NCBI GenBank assembly: GCA_050747245.1 | Contig: JBOGNO010000005.1 | Coordinates: 1 to 64,000 of the forward strand | DNA from: JBOGNO01 sp050747245 | GTDB lineage: Bacteria > Acidobacteriota > Terriglobia > Acidiferrales > UBA7541 | Reading direction: 5' to 3' | Length of the DNA stretch: 64,000 nt | Shown here: piece after piece, positions 18,560 to 27,244 of the stretch | Layout: each line of letters starts with the position of its first letter | Numbering within the stretch: position 1 is the stretch's first letter | Made by a program: the position numbers and the translations under genes | Notes under the pieces: model-generated | Databases searched by the model: none | The model's input: only the letters and a program-made list of their open reading frames with translations | Told to the model about the DNA's origin: nothing

Positions 18560-19992
18560 CGGCTGCCTCCTTGCCCCGCACCCTGCGGCGCGAGCATCCC
18601 CGGCTTTCCCGGAGGCCCGCCCTCATGCTTCTCTCCCGGAGGCGCTTCGTGAACTTCAAACCGCTTGCCGTCCACGAATACGATCTTCACCTTTGTTTTT
18701 TCGCCGAAGATGTCTCCGTCCGCCACCACCAGGTTGGCAATTTTCCCGCGCTCAATGCTCCCCAGCCGGTCGCTCACCCCCAAAATCGTTGCCGGATCAA
18801 TCGTCAACGCGCGCAGCGCCGCTTCGGGCGAAAGTCCCGCGTCAACGGCCTTCTTCAAATTTTTGCGAATTCCCTCGGTCGAATCGAGGCCGCCGGAATA
18901 GAACCCGAATTTCACGCCCGCCTTCACGAGCGCCGCGGGAGTTCCGGGCGCACGATCGCGGAACCGCAGCTCCTTGAGCGACGGCACATCGGCCGGATCG
19001 GCGTCCTTCGGCGGTTCGGGCCACTTCAAATTCACCAGCACGGGAATTTTTTTCGCCGCGATTTCATTGGCCACGTCATAGCTCTGTTGCACGCCGTAAA
19101 GCGCCGCGTTCTCGAGCTTCCACTCATCCACCAACCGCAGCGCGCGCCTGATTTGAATGTCCGAATTCGCCGAAACGAGCACGAGTTCCCCAGTCGCCAG
19201 CGCGCGTCCCACCACGCGCTCCGTGCGGTCGTACATCGGCCGCTCCTGCCCCTGCGGATGCGCGGCATAAGCCTTCTCCGCATCTTTATACCAGCGCGTA
19301 TCAATGAACACTTGCCGCGCATACGCCACCGTGCCCATCAGCGATCCGGGAAAACTCCAGAATCCGCCGACCGGTTGCAGCGAAACTTCCAGCGTCGCCG
19401 GAGCCTTCACTACCATTTTCCCCGGCCGCTCTCCGGCAAGATCAATCACCGCTCCTTGCCCGGGAAAAATTCCACCCTTGGGCGTCGAAAGCACGGTCGT
19501 GAACCCCGCGTCGCGCCAAGTCTCGATTCGCTTGTCATTCGTGTTGAGGTCGTCGGCTGCGTCATTCCACGGCGTCGTGCCCGGACGGTCCTCCGGCCCC
19601 ATGGCAATCTGCGCGGGAACCGCGGCGCGCCTTCCGCCACCGCCTCCGGCCATCTGCGGCGGCGCTCCCGGCGGCGCAGGCGCTTGCAGCCCAATGTCCG
19701 TTCCGGCGTCAATGAAACCGGGATAGACGGTCATTCCTTTGCCGTCAATCACCATCGCTTCGGGCGGCACTTCGACCGACGTGCCCACCGCGGCGATCAC
19801 GCCCTTCTCGACGAGCACCGTGGCATCGTCCAGCGTCGCTCCCGAAACCGTCACCACACGCGCGTGTTCGATCGCGAAATAATCCGGCTCATCCGCCTGC
19901 GTGCTTCGCAAATGTGCGAGCGCACCCGCCGCGACAAGAATGCCCGTCAGGAGAGACACCATCACGCTTCGCGCCGTAAGATTTCGTTTCAT
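18556..19992 (-). CDS. amidohydrolase-family protein lacking HxH
   Basis: First gene of the amidohydrolase operon, 478 residues. A signal/anchor helix (about residues 8-27) is followed by the family beta sandwich ('VLVEKGVIAAVGTSVEV', 'VIDGKGMTVYPGFID') and a C-terminal 'LGSIERGKIANLVVADGD'. The DxHxH motif reads D-A-G-T-D, so both histidines are missing; catalysis by the usual mechanism is not expected. The tail is Gly/Pro-rich. The stop overlaps the next start by four bases. A minus-strand promoter-like repeat lies about 90 bases upstream. Confidence 0.88.
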   Translation of the reverse strand: MKRNLTARSVMVSLLTGILVAAGALAHLRSTQADEPDYFAIEHARVVTVSGATLDDATVLVEKGVIAAVGTSVEVPPEAMVIDGKGMTVYPGFIDAGTDIGLQAPAPPGAPPQMAGGGGGRRAAVPAQIAMGPEDRPGTTPWNDAADDLNTNDKRIETWRDAGFTTVLSTPKGGIFPGQGAVIDLAGERPGKMVVKAPATLEVSLQPVGGFWSFPGSLMGTVAYARQVFIDTRWYKDAEKAYAAHPQGQERPMYDRTERVVGRALATGELVLVSANSDIQIRRALRLVDEWKLENAALYGVQQSYDVANEIAAKKIPVLVNLKWPEPPKDADPADVPSLKELRFRDRAPGTPAALVKAGVKFGFYSGGLDSTEGIRKNLKKAVDAGLSPEAALRALTIDPATILGVSDRLGSIERGKIANLVVADGDIFGEKTKVKIVFVDGKRFEVHEAPPGEKHEGGPPGKPGMLAPQGAGQGGSR

Positions 19993-20082
19993 CTCACACC
20001 CCTTAGAATAGGCCCGCGACCTTTTCGAGCCTCGAGCCCGCCCTCGCGGACTTCCAGCCTCAAACTTCTACCACGGACGGCA

Positions 20083-20115
20083 GATGCTATCGGCAGGTTT
20101 CCACAGTGTCAAGAA
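20083..20115 (-). promoter_or_regulatory. 33-bp promoter-like repeat, copy 1
   Basis: On the minus strand TTGACA (20112-20107), a 17-base spacer and TAGCAT (20089-20084) form a sigma70-like promoter pointing at the amidohydrolase operon (start 19992, leader about 85 bases). The whole 33-base block, spacer included, recurs at 21956-21988 with one mismatch. Confidence 0.55.
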
Positions 20116-20237
20116 TCTTGGCGCGATGCGAAGGTGTGGATTTTCCAGCGGCGCTCGTGATAGGCGATGGCTGTAACTTTTCGCCCTCTGGCGCATACCC
20201 TATTCGGAACGAACTTAGCTGGAAATGAGGATGATCT

Positions 20238-20957
20238 ATGGCGACAAACGCCGCGGTACAACTGAACCCCCCAGGCCCCAAATTAATCGCGCCCGTATGG
20301 CACACTGTGCTTTTGGCGGCTCTATTCCTTTCGCTGACCGTGATGGGAGCCATTTTCCAGCACATCGCCCAGACCCATCCCGGACAATTACAGCAGCACC
20401 AACACGTCGTGCCGCTTTATCTCTCTCTCATCGCTATGGAGTGGGGGCTGGTCTGCTACGTCCGGGCCGGGCTGCGCAAGACCGGCACGCGTATGAGCGA
20501 GCTCGTCGGCGAAAGATGGACCAGCGCGAAATACATCATCAGAGACGTTGCTCTCGGTGTCGGCTTGTGGGCCCTCTGGGGAAGTCTGGAGATGGTTGGG
20601 TCAAGATGGTTTGCGCCGAGCCATGCGGCCTCGATCCAGCCGCTGCTGCCGAAAAGCCTCGTTGAATTGCTGCTGTGGATCGCGCTTTCCGCCAGCGCGG
20701 GAATCTGCGAGGAAATAGTTTTCCGGGGCTACTTCCAGGAACAATTCAAACGCCTCACGGGCAGCGCGCTCGCCGGAGTGGCACTGCAGGCGGTATTGTT
20801 CGGCGTTGGCCACGGCTACCAGGGGACACAGGCAACCATAAAGATTGCGGCCCTCGGAGCATTGTATGGGCTCCTGGCAATGTGGCGGAAGAGCTTGCGC
20901 CCCTGCATGATCGCGCACGCCTGGACGGACATTTTCAGCGGCCTCATCACCAGATAA
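20238..20957 (+). CDS. CPBP-family intramembrane metalloprotease
   Basis: A 239-residue membrane protein with about six hydrophobic segments. The CPBP (Abi/CAAX-protease) motifs are all present: EExxxR in 'CEEIVFRGYF' (about residue 158), FxxxH in 'LFGVGHGYQG', and a late His in 'IAHAWTDIF'. The family cleaves or processes membrane proteins near the membrane. GAGG precedes the ATG. The ECF sigma factor gene begins about 25 bases downstream, so the protease could process the membrane anti-sigma protein encoded two genes on; this is inference from position. Confidence 0.9.
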   Translation: MATNAAVQLNPPGPKLIAPVWHTVLLAALFLSLTVMGAIFQHIAQTHPGQLQQHQHVVPLYLSLIAMEWGLVCYVRAGLRKTGTRMSELVGERWTSAKYIIRDVALGVGLWALWGSLEMVGSRWFAPSHAASIQPLLPKSLVELLLWIALSASAGICEEIVFRGYFQEQFKRLTGSALAGVALQAVLFGVGHGYQGTQATIKIAALGALYGLLAMWRKSLRPCMIAHAWTDIFSGLITR

Positions 20958-20984
20958 ACTTATGCGTCGCGAGAGAGAGTGTGT

Positions 20985-21461
20985 GTGACCACGGATTTCA
21001 GCGCGCTCTACCAAAAATATGCCCCCGACGTGCTGCATTTTGCGCTCTTTCTTTCCGGCAATCGCGCGGAGGCCGAGGACATCACTTCAGAAACCTTTGT
21101 TCGCGCCTGGACTTCGCCGGAACCAATTCGCGCGGCCACCGTGAAGGGCTATCTCTTCACCATCTCTCGCAACCTTTATTTGCAGGGGCTGCGCAAGATA
21201 GGCCGCCACGTGGACCTTGACAATGAAATCCGCGATCCCCAGCCGAGCGCGTACAAACACGCGGAGCAAAAAGCCGAGTTCCAGGCCGTGATGGAGAAAC
21301 TGCAGGAGCTTCCCGAAGCGGATCGTTCCGCGCTCCTCATGCGTGCCTACGAAGGATTGCCCTATGAAGAAATCGCTCAAGTGCTCGGGATTTCGCTCGC
21401 CGCCGTGAAGGTGAAAATCCATCGCGCGCGCCTGCGTCTCGCCGGAATTCGCAATGTCTAG
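20985..21461 (+). CDS. ECF-type RNA polymerase sigma factor
   Basis: About 158 residues starting with GTG at 20985; a GTG two codons earlier (20979) is the alternative. Sigma region 2 is seen in 'ALFLSGNRAEAEDITSETFVRAW' form (about residues 22-46) and region 4 in 'LPYEEIAQVLGISLAAVKVKIHRAR' form near the C-terminus; the linker is short, as in ECF factors. Its stop is 12 bases before the anti-sigma-like gene. It should direct polymerase to a small regulon on a stress or envelope signal; the target promoters are not known. Confidence 0.93.
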   Translation: MTTDFSALYQKYAPDVLHFALFLSGNRAEAEDITSETFVRAWTSPEPIRAATVKGYLFTISRNLYLQGLRKIGRHVDLDNEIRDPQPSAYKHAEQKAEFQAVMEKLQELPEADRSALLMRAYEGLPYEEIAQVLGISLAAVKVKIHRARLRLAGIRNV

Positions 21462-21473
21462 GAGGAGGAATTC

Positions 21474-21905
21474 ATGAACGTGACCCGTGAAGTGATTCTC
21501 GATTTACTGCCGGTCTATTTTTCGGGCGAAGCCAGCCCGGCCACCAAGGCCCTGGTCGAAGAATTTTTGAAACAGGACGCGGAACTCGCGGGGCGCATCC
21601 GCAGCGAGTGGATGGAAAATCTGACCAAGGCCGCGCCCTCTGCCCTGCCGCCCGAACTGGAGCTCCGCGCCTTCCGCCGCACCAAGCGCCTGTTGGGTTG
21701 GCAGAAATGGCTCCTGGGCTTTGGCATCTTTTTCACTGCGATTTTGGCGAGCTTCGAGTTCCACACCACCAGTAACGGCGGTTTCGAATTCCATCTCCTG
21801 CTGAGCACGGCTCCAGTCGAATTCGCCGTGTGCATCGCTCTCGCCGTCGCTTGCTGGGGTGCCTACATTGCGATTCGACGCCGCCTTCGCACTACGGCTT
21901 TCTAA
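21474..21905 (+). CDS. membrane anti-sigma-factor-like protein
   Basis: A 143-residue protein directly after the ECF sigma gene with a strong AGGAGGA site. The N-terminal 45 residues match the helical start of anti-sigma zinc-finger proteins ('ILDLLPVYFSGEASPATKALVEEFL') but lack the His-Cys-Cys zinc ligands. Two membrane helices follow (about residues 78-92 and 113-130). The position and shape suggest a membrane-anchored anti-sigma factor that holds the ECF factor without zinc. Confidence 0.78.
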   Translation: MNVTREVILDLLPVYFSGEASPATKALVEEFLKQDAELAGRIRSEWMENLTKAAPSALPPELELRAFRRTKRLLGWQKWLLGFGIFFTAILASFEFHTTSNGGFEFHLLLSTAPVEFAVCIALAVACWGAYIAIRRRLRTTAF

Positions 21906-21955
21906 TTTGCTGGCAGACTGATTGTGAAGCGGCTCACGTATCATGGGCGTGTCCC

Positions 21956-21988
21956 GATGCTATCGGCAGGTTTCCACACTGTCAAGAA
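21956..21988 (-). repeat. 33-bp promoter-like repeat, copy 2
   Basis: Same 33 bases as 20083-20115 except one C/G change. It contains TTGACA (21985-21980), 17 bases and TAGCAT (21962-21957) on the minus strand. There is no minus-strand gene downstream; a transcript would run antisense to the anti-sigma and sigma genes. Confidence 0.6.
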
Positions 21989-22090
21989 ACTGAGCGCTCG
22001 CGGGAAACCAACCACCGTGAGGGCAGCAATGCCGATGCGCAATCGACAGAATTAATGATCGTGCAGTAGAATTGCCGGCCTAGAGGAATC

Positions 22091-23131
22091 ATGTCCACTC
22101 GTTTGCGAATCCCGAGTTACATATTGGCGGTATTTGCCTTTCTACTGCTCCCATTTGAGTTTCTCGCGCTGTGCCAGAACGTTGAGCGCTACAACGAGCG
22201 GCCACCGGCCTGCGACGCTTATGACAGCGCGCAAGTGCCCGTGGCCGACCTGCCGACACCAGAGGATCGCAAATCTCTGGAATCATGCAATTCAGAAGAC
22301 CTCTACTTCGGCTTCGATCATCCCGCCGAGCCTCTGAAGGCCCGAAGGTGCGCCTACATCGAAAGAGAGAATCACAACAATGATCCCGAGCACGTATTCG
22401 GTGGCTCGGGTCTGCTCACTATGATCTATGCAAACGGCAATGGAGCAACCCGGAACTTCCATCTGGCACTTAAATTTTCTTGCGAGGTCGATGGGGCACA
22501 GGCAGAGAACTACTCCCGGTTCGACCATCTTTTGAAGCTACAGAGGGAACACTGGACTGGACACAATTTCAATCTATGTGACGACGCCACCAGCGGATTC
22601 ATGGAGGGCTGGTGCGCAGATTTGCAGGAGAAGTTCGACCGCGTCGCGCGGGCCAAGAAGCTCGATGAAATCATCGCGAACTGGAGTCCTACAGACAGAG
22701 TAGCTTTCCGCAACCTGCAACAAGCAGCAAATGCGTTTTTTGAAGCCAGTTCGCGAAACGAGGTGGATTTCAGTGGTACGGGTGGAGCTGCATTCGAGAT
22801 TGAAGCAGGGGCCTCTCTCAAGGGCGGTTTTGTCGCAGCCTTGGCGAGGTTTGAGCGGGGGCAGCTGCCCAGGTTTTCGCGTGCGGAGTTTAGCAAGGCT
22901 GACGCGAAGCTAAATTCCATATACTCGAAGATCCAGTCAGAGAAACCAGATCCCCTCACGATGGTAACTGTCACTCCGGAAGGTGTAAGAAAGGCTGAGC
23001 TCGCATGGCTTGATTATCGCGAAGCTTGGGTACAGTTTGGACGTATCAAGTATCCGAGTGTGACACCCGAGAGCTGGATGACTTGGCTCACAGAAGGGCG
23101 GATAAAAATGCTGCAGGACCTGAGCTACTGA
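22091..23131 (+). CDS. secreted protein with C-terminal LprI-like (DUF1311) domain
   Basis: A 346-residue protein with an N-terminal signal sequence (about residues 9-28) and many cysteines in the first half (for example near 'PPACDAYD' and 'LESCNSED'). The last 60 residues ('VRKAELAWLDYREAWVQFG' and 'MTWLTEGRIKML') fit the lysozyme-inhibitor LprI / DUF1311 pattern. The middle is a helical region unknown to me. It probably acts in the periplasm or at the cell surface. Base composition is slightly more AT-rich than the neighbours. The function is not certain. Confidence 0.75.
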   Translation: MSTRLRIPSYILAVFAFLLLPFEFLALCQNVERYNERPPACDAYDSAQVPVADLPTPEDRKSLESCNSEDLYFGFDHPAEPLKARRCAYIERENHNNDPEHVFGGSGLLTMIYANGNGATRNFHLALKFSCEVDGAQAENYSRFDHLLKLQREHWTGHNFNLCDDATSGFMEGWCADLQEKFDRVARAKKLDEIIANWSPTDRVAFRNLQQAANAFFEASSRNEVDFSGTGGAAFEIEAGASLKGGFVAALARFERGQLPRFSRAEFSKADAKLNSIYSKIQSEKPDPLTMVTVTPEGVRKAELAWLDYREAWVQFGRIKYPSVTPESWMTWLTEGRIKMLQDLSY

Positions 23132-23207
23132 TCCCATAAAGGGCGAACCGAGGGATCGCCCAGCCCTCGAGAGCCGTCCTTAGCGCCAGCGGTCGAACAT
23201 GCAGGCA

Positions 23208-25631
23208 TCAGTTGCGGAGCGGCTTGCCCGTCTTGAGCGTGTGCGCGATGCGTTCCTGCGTCTTGCGTTCGCCGCAGAGGCTGACAAACGCTTCGCGTTC
23301 GAGGTCGAGAATGTACTGCTCGGAAACCTTCTGCGGAGCCGAGAGCGCGCCGCCCGCCAGAATATTCGCGAGCTTGCGGCCCACGACCGCGTCGTACTCG
23401 GAAATATATTCGCCGCGAAGCATCATGTGAATCGCGAGCTTCGCGCCCGCAAGGAATTCCTCTCCCAGCACTCCAATTTCCGCCGGAGCGGGCGGGTGAT
23501 ACCCGGCGTGCGCCATCGCGAGCGCCGTTTCCTTTGCATCGGCGACGAGGCGGTCGCGATTCATCGCCACCAAGTCCGCGCGCCGCAGATACCCCAGCTG
23601 CCGCGCTTCTTCAGCGCTCGTCGAAACTTTCGCCATGGCGATATTTTCGAACACCGGCTTGAGCGCGTGAAACAAATCCAGGTCCTCGCCGCCCGCCGCG
23701 CGCTCATTCGCGCGGATGAGCATCTCTTTCGTTCCCCCGCCGCCCGGAATCAGCCCCACGCCCGTCTCCACCAGCCCGATATACGCTTCCGCCGCAGCAT
23801 GAATTCGCGCGGCGTGCAAACTAATCTCGCATCCGCCGCCGAGCGCCATTCCCTGCGGCGCCGCCACCACCGGACGCGGCGCGTATTTGATGGCCATGTT
23901 GACGCCCTGAAATTGCCGCACCGCCAGATGAATGTCGTCCCATTCCTGTTCTTGCGCGCCGATTAAAATCATCATCAAGTTCGCGCCCACGGAAAAATTG
24001 ACCGCCTGATTGGCGATGACCATGGCGTCGAAATCGGACTGCAGCCGCTTCAGACCCGCGTGCAACATCGCGACCAGGTCTCCGCCGATGGCGTTCATCT
24101 TCGCGTGGAATTCGCAGCAAACCACTCCGTCGCCAAGGTCAACCAGGCTCGCGCCCGCGTTTTTCTGAATTTCCTTCGTTTGCTCCTTCAGCGATTTCAG
24201 GATGATGATTCCCGCCGCCTCTTCCGCAGGCTGGTAGCTCGCTGAAGCGAGATCGAAATACTTCGTGCGCCCCTGCGCCGTTTCGTAGAACGATTTCTTC
24301 CCCGAGGAAAGCAGCTTCGCGACCAGAGGCGGCAGCGCCTTACCTTCGCGCTCAAGCGCCTGCGCCATCGCCTCGACTCCGATGGTGTCCCAGATTTCAA
24401 ATGGCCCCAGCTCCCACGCGAATCCCCAGCGCATGGCGCGGTCCGCTTCCAGCACGCGGTCGGAAATTTCCGGAATCCGCCGCGCTGCGTAGAGGCACAT
24501 CTCCGAGAGGCTGCCCCACAAGAACTTTGTCGCCTTGTCGCCCTCTTTTCCCGCCAGCGCCGGCCCCGCGAGCATGCGCAGCCGCTCGCGAGTATCCTCG
24601 ATGGCCTTCCCCGCTTCAATCGAACCGAACCGCGCCTTCTGCCTCGGTCGGTACTCCATCTTCTGCCAGTCGAGAGTGAGGATTTCGCTTTCGCCTCCGC
24701 GTTTCACGCGCTTGTAAAATCCCGAACCGGTTTTTTCTCCCAGCCATCCGCGCTTCATCATCTCTTCGATCAGCGCGGGGAGCCGGTAGATTTCGCGCGA
24801 TTCATCTTCGGGAACATTCTCGTAAATGTTCCGCACCACGTGCGCCAGCACGTCGAGGCCGACCAGATCCGTCGTGCGAAACGTCGCCGATTTCGGCCAG
24901 CCCACCGCCGGGCCTGTACATGCGTCCACTTCTTCGATGGTCATTCCCAGCGCCGTCATCTGCCGCAGCGCGTTGAGCATCGAAAAAGTCCCGATGCGGT
25001 TGGCGATGAAATTGGGCGTGTCTTTGGCGATCACCACGCCCTTGCCCAGCCGCCGGTCGCAAATCTCCTCGAGAGACGCGATCACTTCCCGGCGAGTTCC
25101 CGGCCCGGGAATAATTTCCACCAGCTTCATGTACCGCGGCGGATTGAAGAAATGCGTTCCCGCCCAGTGCTCCTGAAATTCCGCGGGAAATCCTTGCGCA
25201 ATCAAGTGGATGGGCAGCCCGGAAGTATTCGTGGTCACGATCGCGCCGGGCTTGCGCTGCGCGGCAACTTTTTCGAGCAGCGCGCGCTTGATCTCCAAAT
25301 TTTCCGCCACCGCTTCGATGATCCAGTCCGCCTGCGCGCACCACGCGAGGTTATCTTCGAAATTTCCGGGCGTGATGAGCCGCGCCGTATCCTGAGTAAA
25401 GAATGCCGCCGGCCGCGATTTCCTCGCCGCTTCGAAGCCCGCGTACACGATGCGATTCCGCACGCGCGGATCCGTCAGCGCCAACCCCTTTGCTATTTCG
25501 TCCGCCGTCAGCTCCCGCGGCACGATGTCCAGCAGGAAACACGGCACTCCGGCATTCGCCAGGTGCGCCGCGATGCGTGCTCCCATCGTTCCTGCTCCCA
25601 GAACGGCCGCTTTTTCGATGCGATGCTTCAT
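23208..25631 (-). CDS. fadN: 3-hydroxyacyl-CoA dehydrogenase / enoyl-CoA hydratase (FadN-type)
   Basis: An 807-residue bifunctional enzyme with the dehydrogenase first, as in Bacillus FadN and unlike E. coli FadB. The NAD motif GAGTMG is at residues 12-17; 'HFFNPPRYMKLVEI' (about 160) and the C-terminal helical dehydrogenase domain follow. The hydratase (crotonase) part begins near residue 480 and has an oxyanion-hole segment ('GMALGGGCEISLHA') and 'IGLVETGVGLIPGGGGT'. It hydrates enoyl-CoA and oxidises the 3-hydroxyacyl-CoA. With the FadE- and FadA-like genes it gives a full beta-oxidation cycle, though here the genes are scattered over 15 kb. Confidence 0.95.
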   Translation of the reverse strand: MKHRIEKAAVLGAGTMGARIAAHLANAGVPCFLLDIVPRELTADEIAKGLALTDPRVRNRIVYAGFEAARKSRPAAFFTQDTARLITPGNFEDNLAWCAQADWIIEAVAENLEIKRALLEKVAAQRKPGAIVTTNTSGLPIHLIAQGFPAEFQEHWAGTHFFNPPRYMKLVEIIPGPGTRREVIASLEEICDRRLGKGVVIAKDTPNFIANRIGTFSMLNALRQMTALGMTIEEVDACTGPAVGWPKSATFRTTDLVGLDVLAHVVRNIYENVPEDESREIYRLPALIEEMMKRGWLGEKTGSGFYKRVKRGGESEILTLDWQKMEYRPRQKARFGSIEAGKAIEDTRERLRMLAGPALAGKEGDKATKFLWGSLSEMCLYAARRIPEISDRVLEADRAMRWGFAWELGPFEIWDTIGVEAMAQALEREGKALPPLVAKLLSSGKKSFYETAQGRTKYFDLASASYQPAEEAAGIIILKSLKEQTKEIQKNAGASLVDLGDGVVCCEFHAKMNAIGGDLVAMLHAGLKRLQSDFDAMVIANQAVNFSVGANLMMILIGAQEQEWDDIHLAVRQFQGVNMAIKYAPRPVVAAPQGMALGGGCEISLHAARIHAAAEAYIGLVETGVGLIPGGGGTKEMLIRANERAAGGEDLDLFHALKPVFENIAMAKVSTSAEEARQLGYLRRADLVAMNRDRLVADAKETALAMAHAGYHPPAPAEIGVLGEEFLAGAKLAIHMMLRGEYISEYDAVVGRKLANILAGGALSAPQKVSEQYILDLEREAFVSLCGERKTQERIAHTLKTGKPLRN

Positions 25632-25749
25632 AATTTTTGCTCGCTTGGCATGGCAGGTTACAGAACCGGCAAGTCAGGGTCAACCCGAAAGCCCTGCAAC
25701 CCACGATTGCGATACAGTGTCTTATTAACAGGAGCTAGCCCGCAGCACC

Positions 25750-26655
25750 ATGAGCACTGTCTTGAATTGGCTTGGGAAGGGAGTTCGCCGCCTGCGCAGC
25801 TTTGCGTACGGCAACGAAGAAGGCCGCCCGAAAATCGGTCTGGCGCTCGGCGGAGGATTTGCTCGCGGCATCGCGCACATCGGAGTTCTGCGCGTCCTCG
25901 AGCAGAACGGCATTCCCATTGATTTCATCGCCGGCACCAGCGTGGGCTCGCTCATCGCTGCGGCCTACGCCAGCGGCACTTCGCTCGAAAAAATGGAGCA
26001 GGAAGGAATCATCACCCGCTTTCGTGATTTCGGCCGCTGGACCCTCTCCAAGTACGGCATGGCTTCCAACGCCCGCCTCGAGGATTTTCTCCATCGCTTT
26101 ACCGCCGCCCGCACGTTTGAGGAATTGCGCATCCCCCTCTGCATCGTCGCTACCGATTTGGTGAGCGGCGACTCCGTCTATTTCACCGCCGGCGAAATTT
26201 CCCCGGCCCTGCGCGCCTCGTGCGCCTATCCCGGACTTTTCCTGCCCATTGAGCACGACGGTCGCTTCCTCGTCGATGGTTTCCTCACCGAAGCCGTCCC
26301 CTCGGCCGCGGTGCGCCACATGGGTGCGCACTTCGTCATCGCCGTGCATCTAGAGCCGGGCCTGTTGCGCGAAAAGCCGCGCAACACCATTGAGATTATT
26401 GGCCGCTCGTTCTCTATCATTCAAGCGCATCTTGGCCAGCCCTGGCGCAAGGATGCGGATATCATCCTTGAGCCCGAAGTTCACGAAGTGCTCTGGGACG
26501 GCTTTGAGAAAACTCCGGAGCTCGTCGCCGCCGGCGAGGAATCCGCCACGCGCGCCCTCCCGCAGATTCGCGCCGCTCTTGCGCGCCATGCGCCCATTTC
26601 GTCTTCCGCGCCGCTCACGAGCCGCTCCCCTCAACGCCCGGGACACTTCCAATAA
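25750..26655 (+). CDS. patatin-like phospholipase
   Basis: A 301-residue protein with all patatin marks: the oxyanion loop 'LALGGGFARGIAHIGVL' (about residues 32-48), the nucleophile elbow GTSVGS (about 61-66), and the catalytic Asp in 'RFLVDGFLTEAVP'. It has no signal peptide and resembles the RssA/NTE-type cytoplasmic or membrane-associated group. It would hydrolyse acyl esters of phospholipids. It diverges from the fadN-type gene with about 120 bases between. Confidence 0.93.
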   Translation: MSTVLNWLGKGVRRLRSFAYGNEEGRPKIGLALGGGFARGIAHIGVLRVLEQNGIPIDFIAGTSVGSLIAAAYASGTSLEKMEQEGIITRFRDFGRWTLSKYGMASNARLEDFLHRFTAARTFEELRIPLCIVATDLVSGDSVYFTAGEISPALRASCAYPGLFLPIEHDGRFLVDGFLTEAVPSAAVRHMGAHFVIAVHLEPGLLREKPRNTIEIIGRSFSIIQAHLGQPWRKDADIILEPEVHEVLWDGFEKTPELVAAGEESATRALPQIRAALARHAPISSSAPLTSRSPQRPGHFQ

Positions 26656-26765
26656 CTCCGCTCACGTGCGCCCTCTCGCTGCGTCCAAAGTCAGTGGGAG
26701 CCGGGCTCCCAGGATGACAATCGCTGCGCCACCCCAGTCATCCTTCCGCCGGGTCCGGCTCTTCT

Positions 26766-27041
26766 CTATTTTCCCCTGGGATTTTTCTCGCGGATACGCA
26801 CTTCGACCGCCCGTCCGTTTCCCTTCCCGCGCTTGGTGAGCCATTCTTCGAGCGCACGCGCCAGCCGCTCCGGCTCGACGCGAAGTCCTGCTTCCAATTC
26901 GCCCTCGCCCGTGGGCAGCGTGTCGTCGAACTCCGCCGCTCCCGTGAAATTCCTCATGCAGAATGCGTCCAGCCATTCGAGCGGGCAGGCCCTCGCCTTG
27001 CCTTCCGTGACGATTTCCACTTCGAGTTTTCGCGCGAACAT
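26766..27041 (-). CDS. small hypothetical protein
   Basis: A 91-residue acidic/basic protein on the minus strand between the patatin and PEP carboxykinase genes. The sequence has alternating strands and helices ('LEVEIVTEGKARACPLEWLD', 'LARALEEWLTKRGKG') and looks like a folded small protein. No family is recognised. It is kept because its codon use is regular and no other gene covers the interval. Confidence 0.55.
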   Translation of the reverse strand: MFARKLEVEIVTEGKARACPLEWLDAFCMRNFTGAAEFDDTLPTGEGELEAGLRVEPERLARALEEWLTKRGKGNGRAVEVRIREKNPRGK

Positions 27042-27244
27042 CCGCGCAGTATAGCACTGCGCGTGAATTCTTCTCCGCGCGCCGCAATGGCAGCTTGGAA
27101 ACGCGCGCTCCCGCCTCTTTCTTGCAATTCCACCATCCTGCGTTAGACTCTGCGAGGAAGTTATGCTGTTGGTTTTTCGCGGCGCAATTTCCCGCCCGGC
27201 CCGGTTTTCGGGCGTTTTCTCCGCTCCGCATTCATGGAGGTAGG

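Noticed and set aside
18478..20160. 560-codon plus-strand open frame
   Set aside because: It is antisense to two amidohydrolase genes with clear motifs; the long frame is a by-product of high G/C third positions, and the product is Arg/His-rich without known folds.
26656..26765. Possible terminator between patatin and the small minus-strand gene
   Set aside because: No stable stem with a following T-run could be found on either strand.
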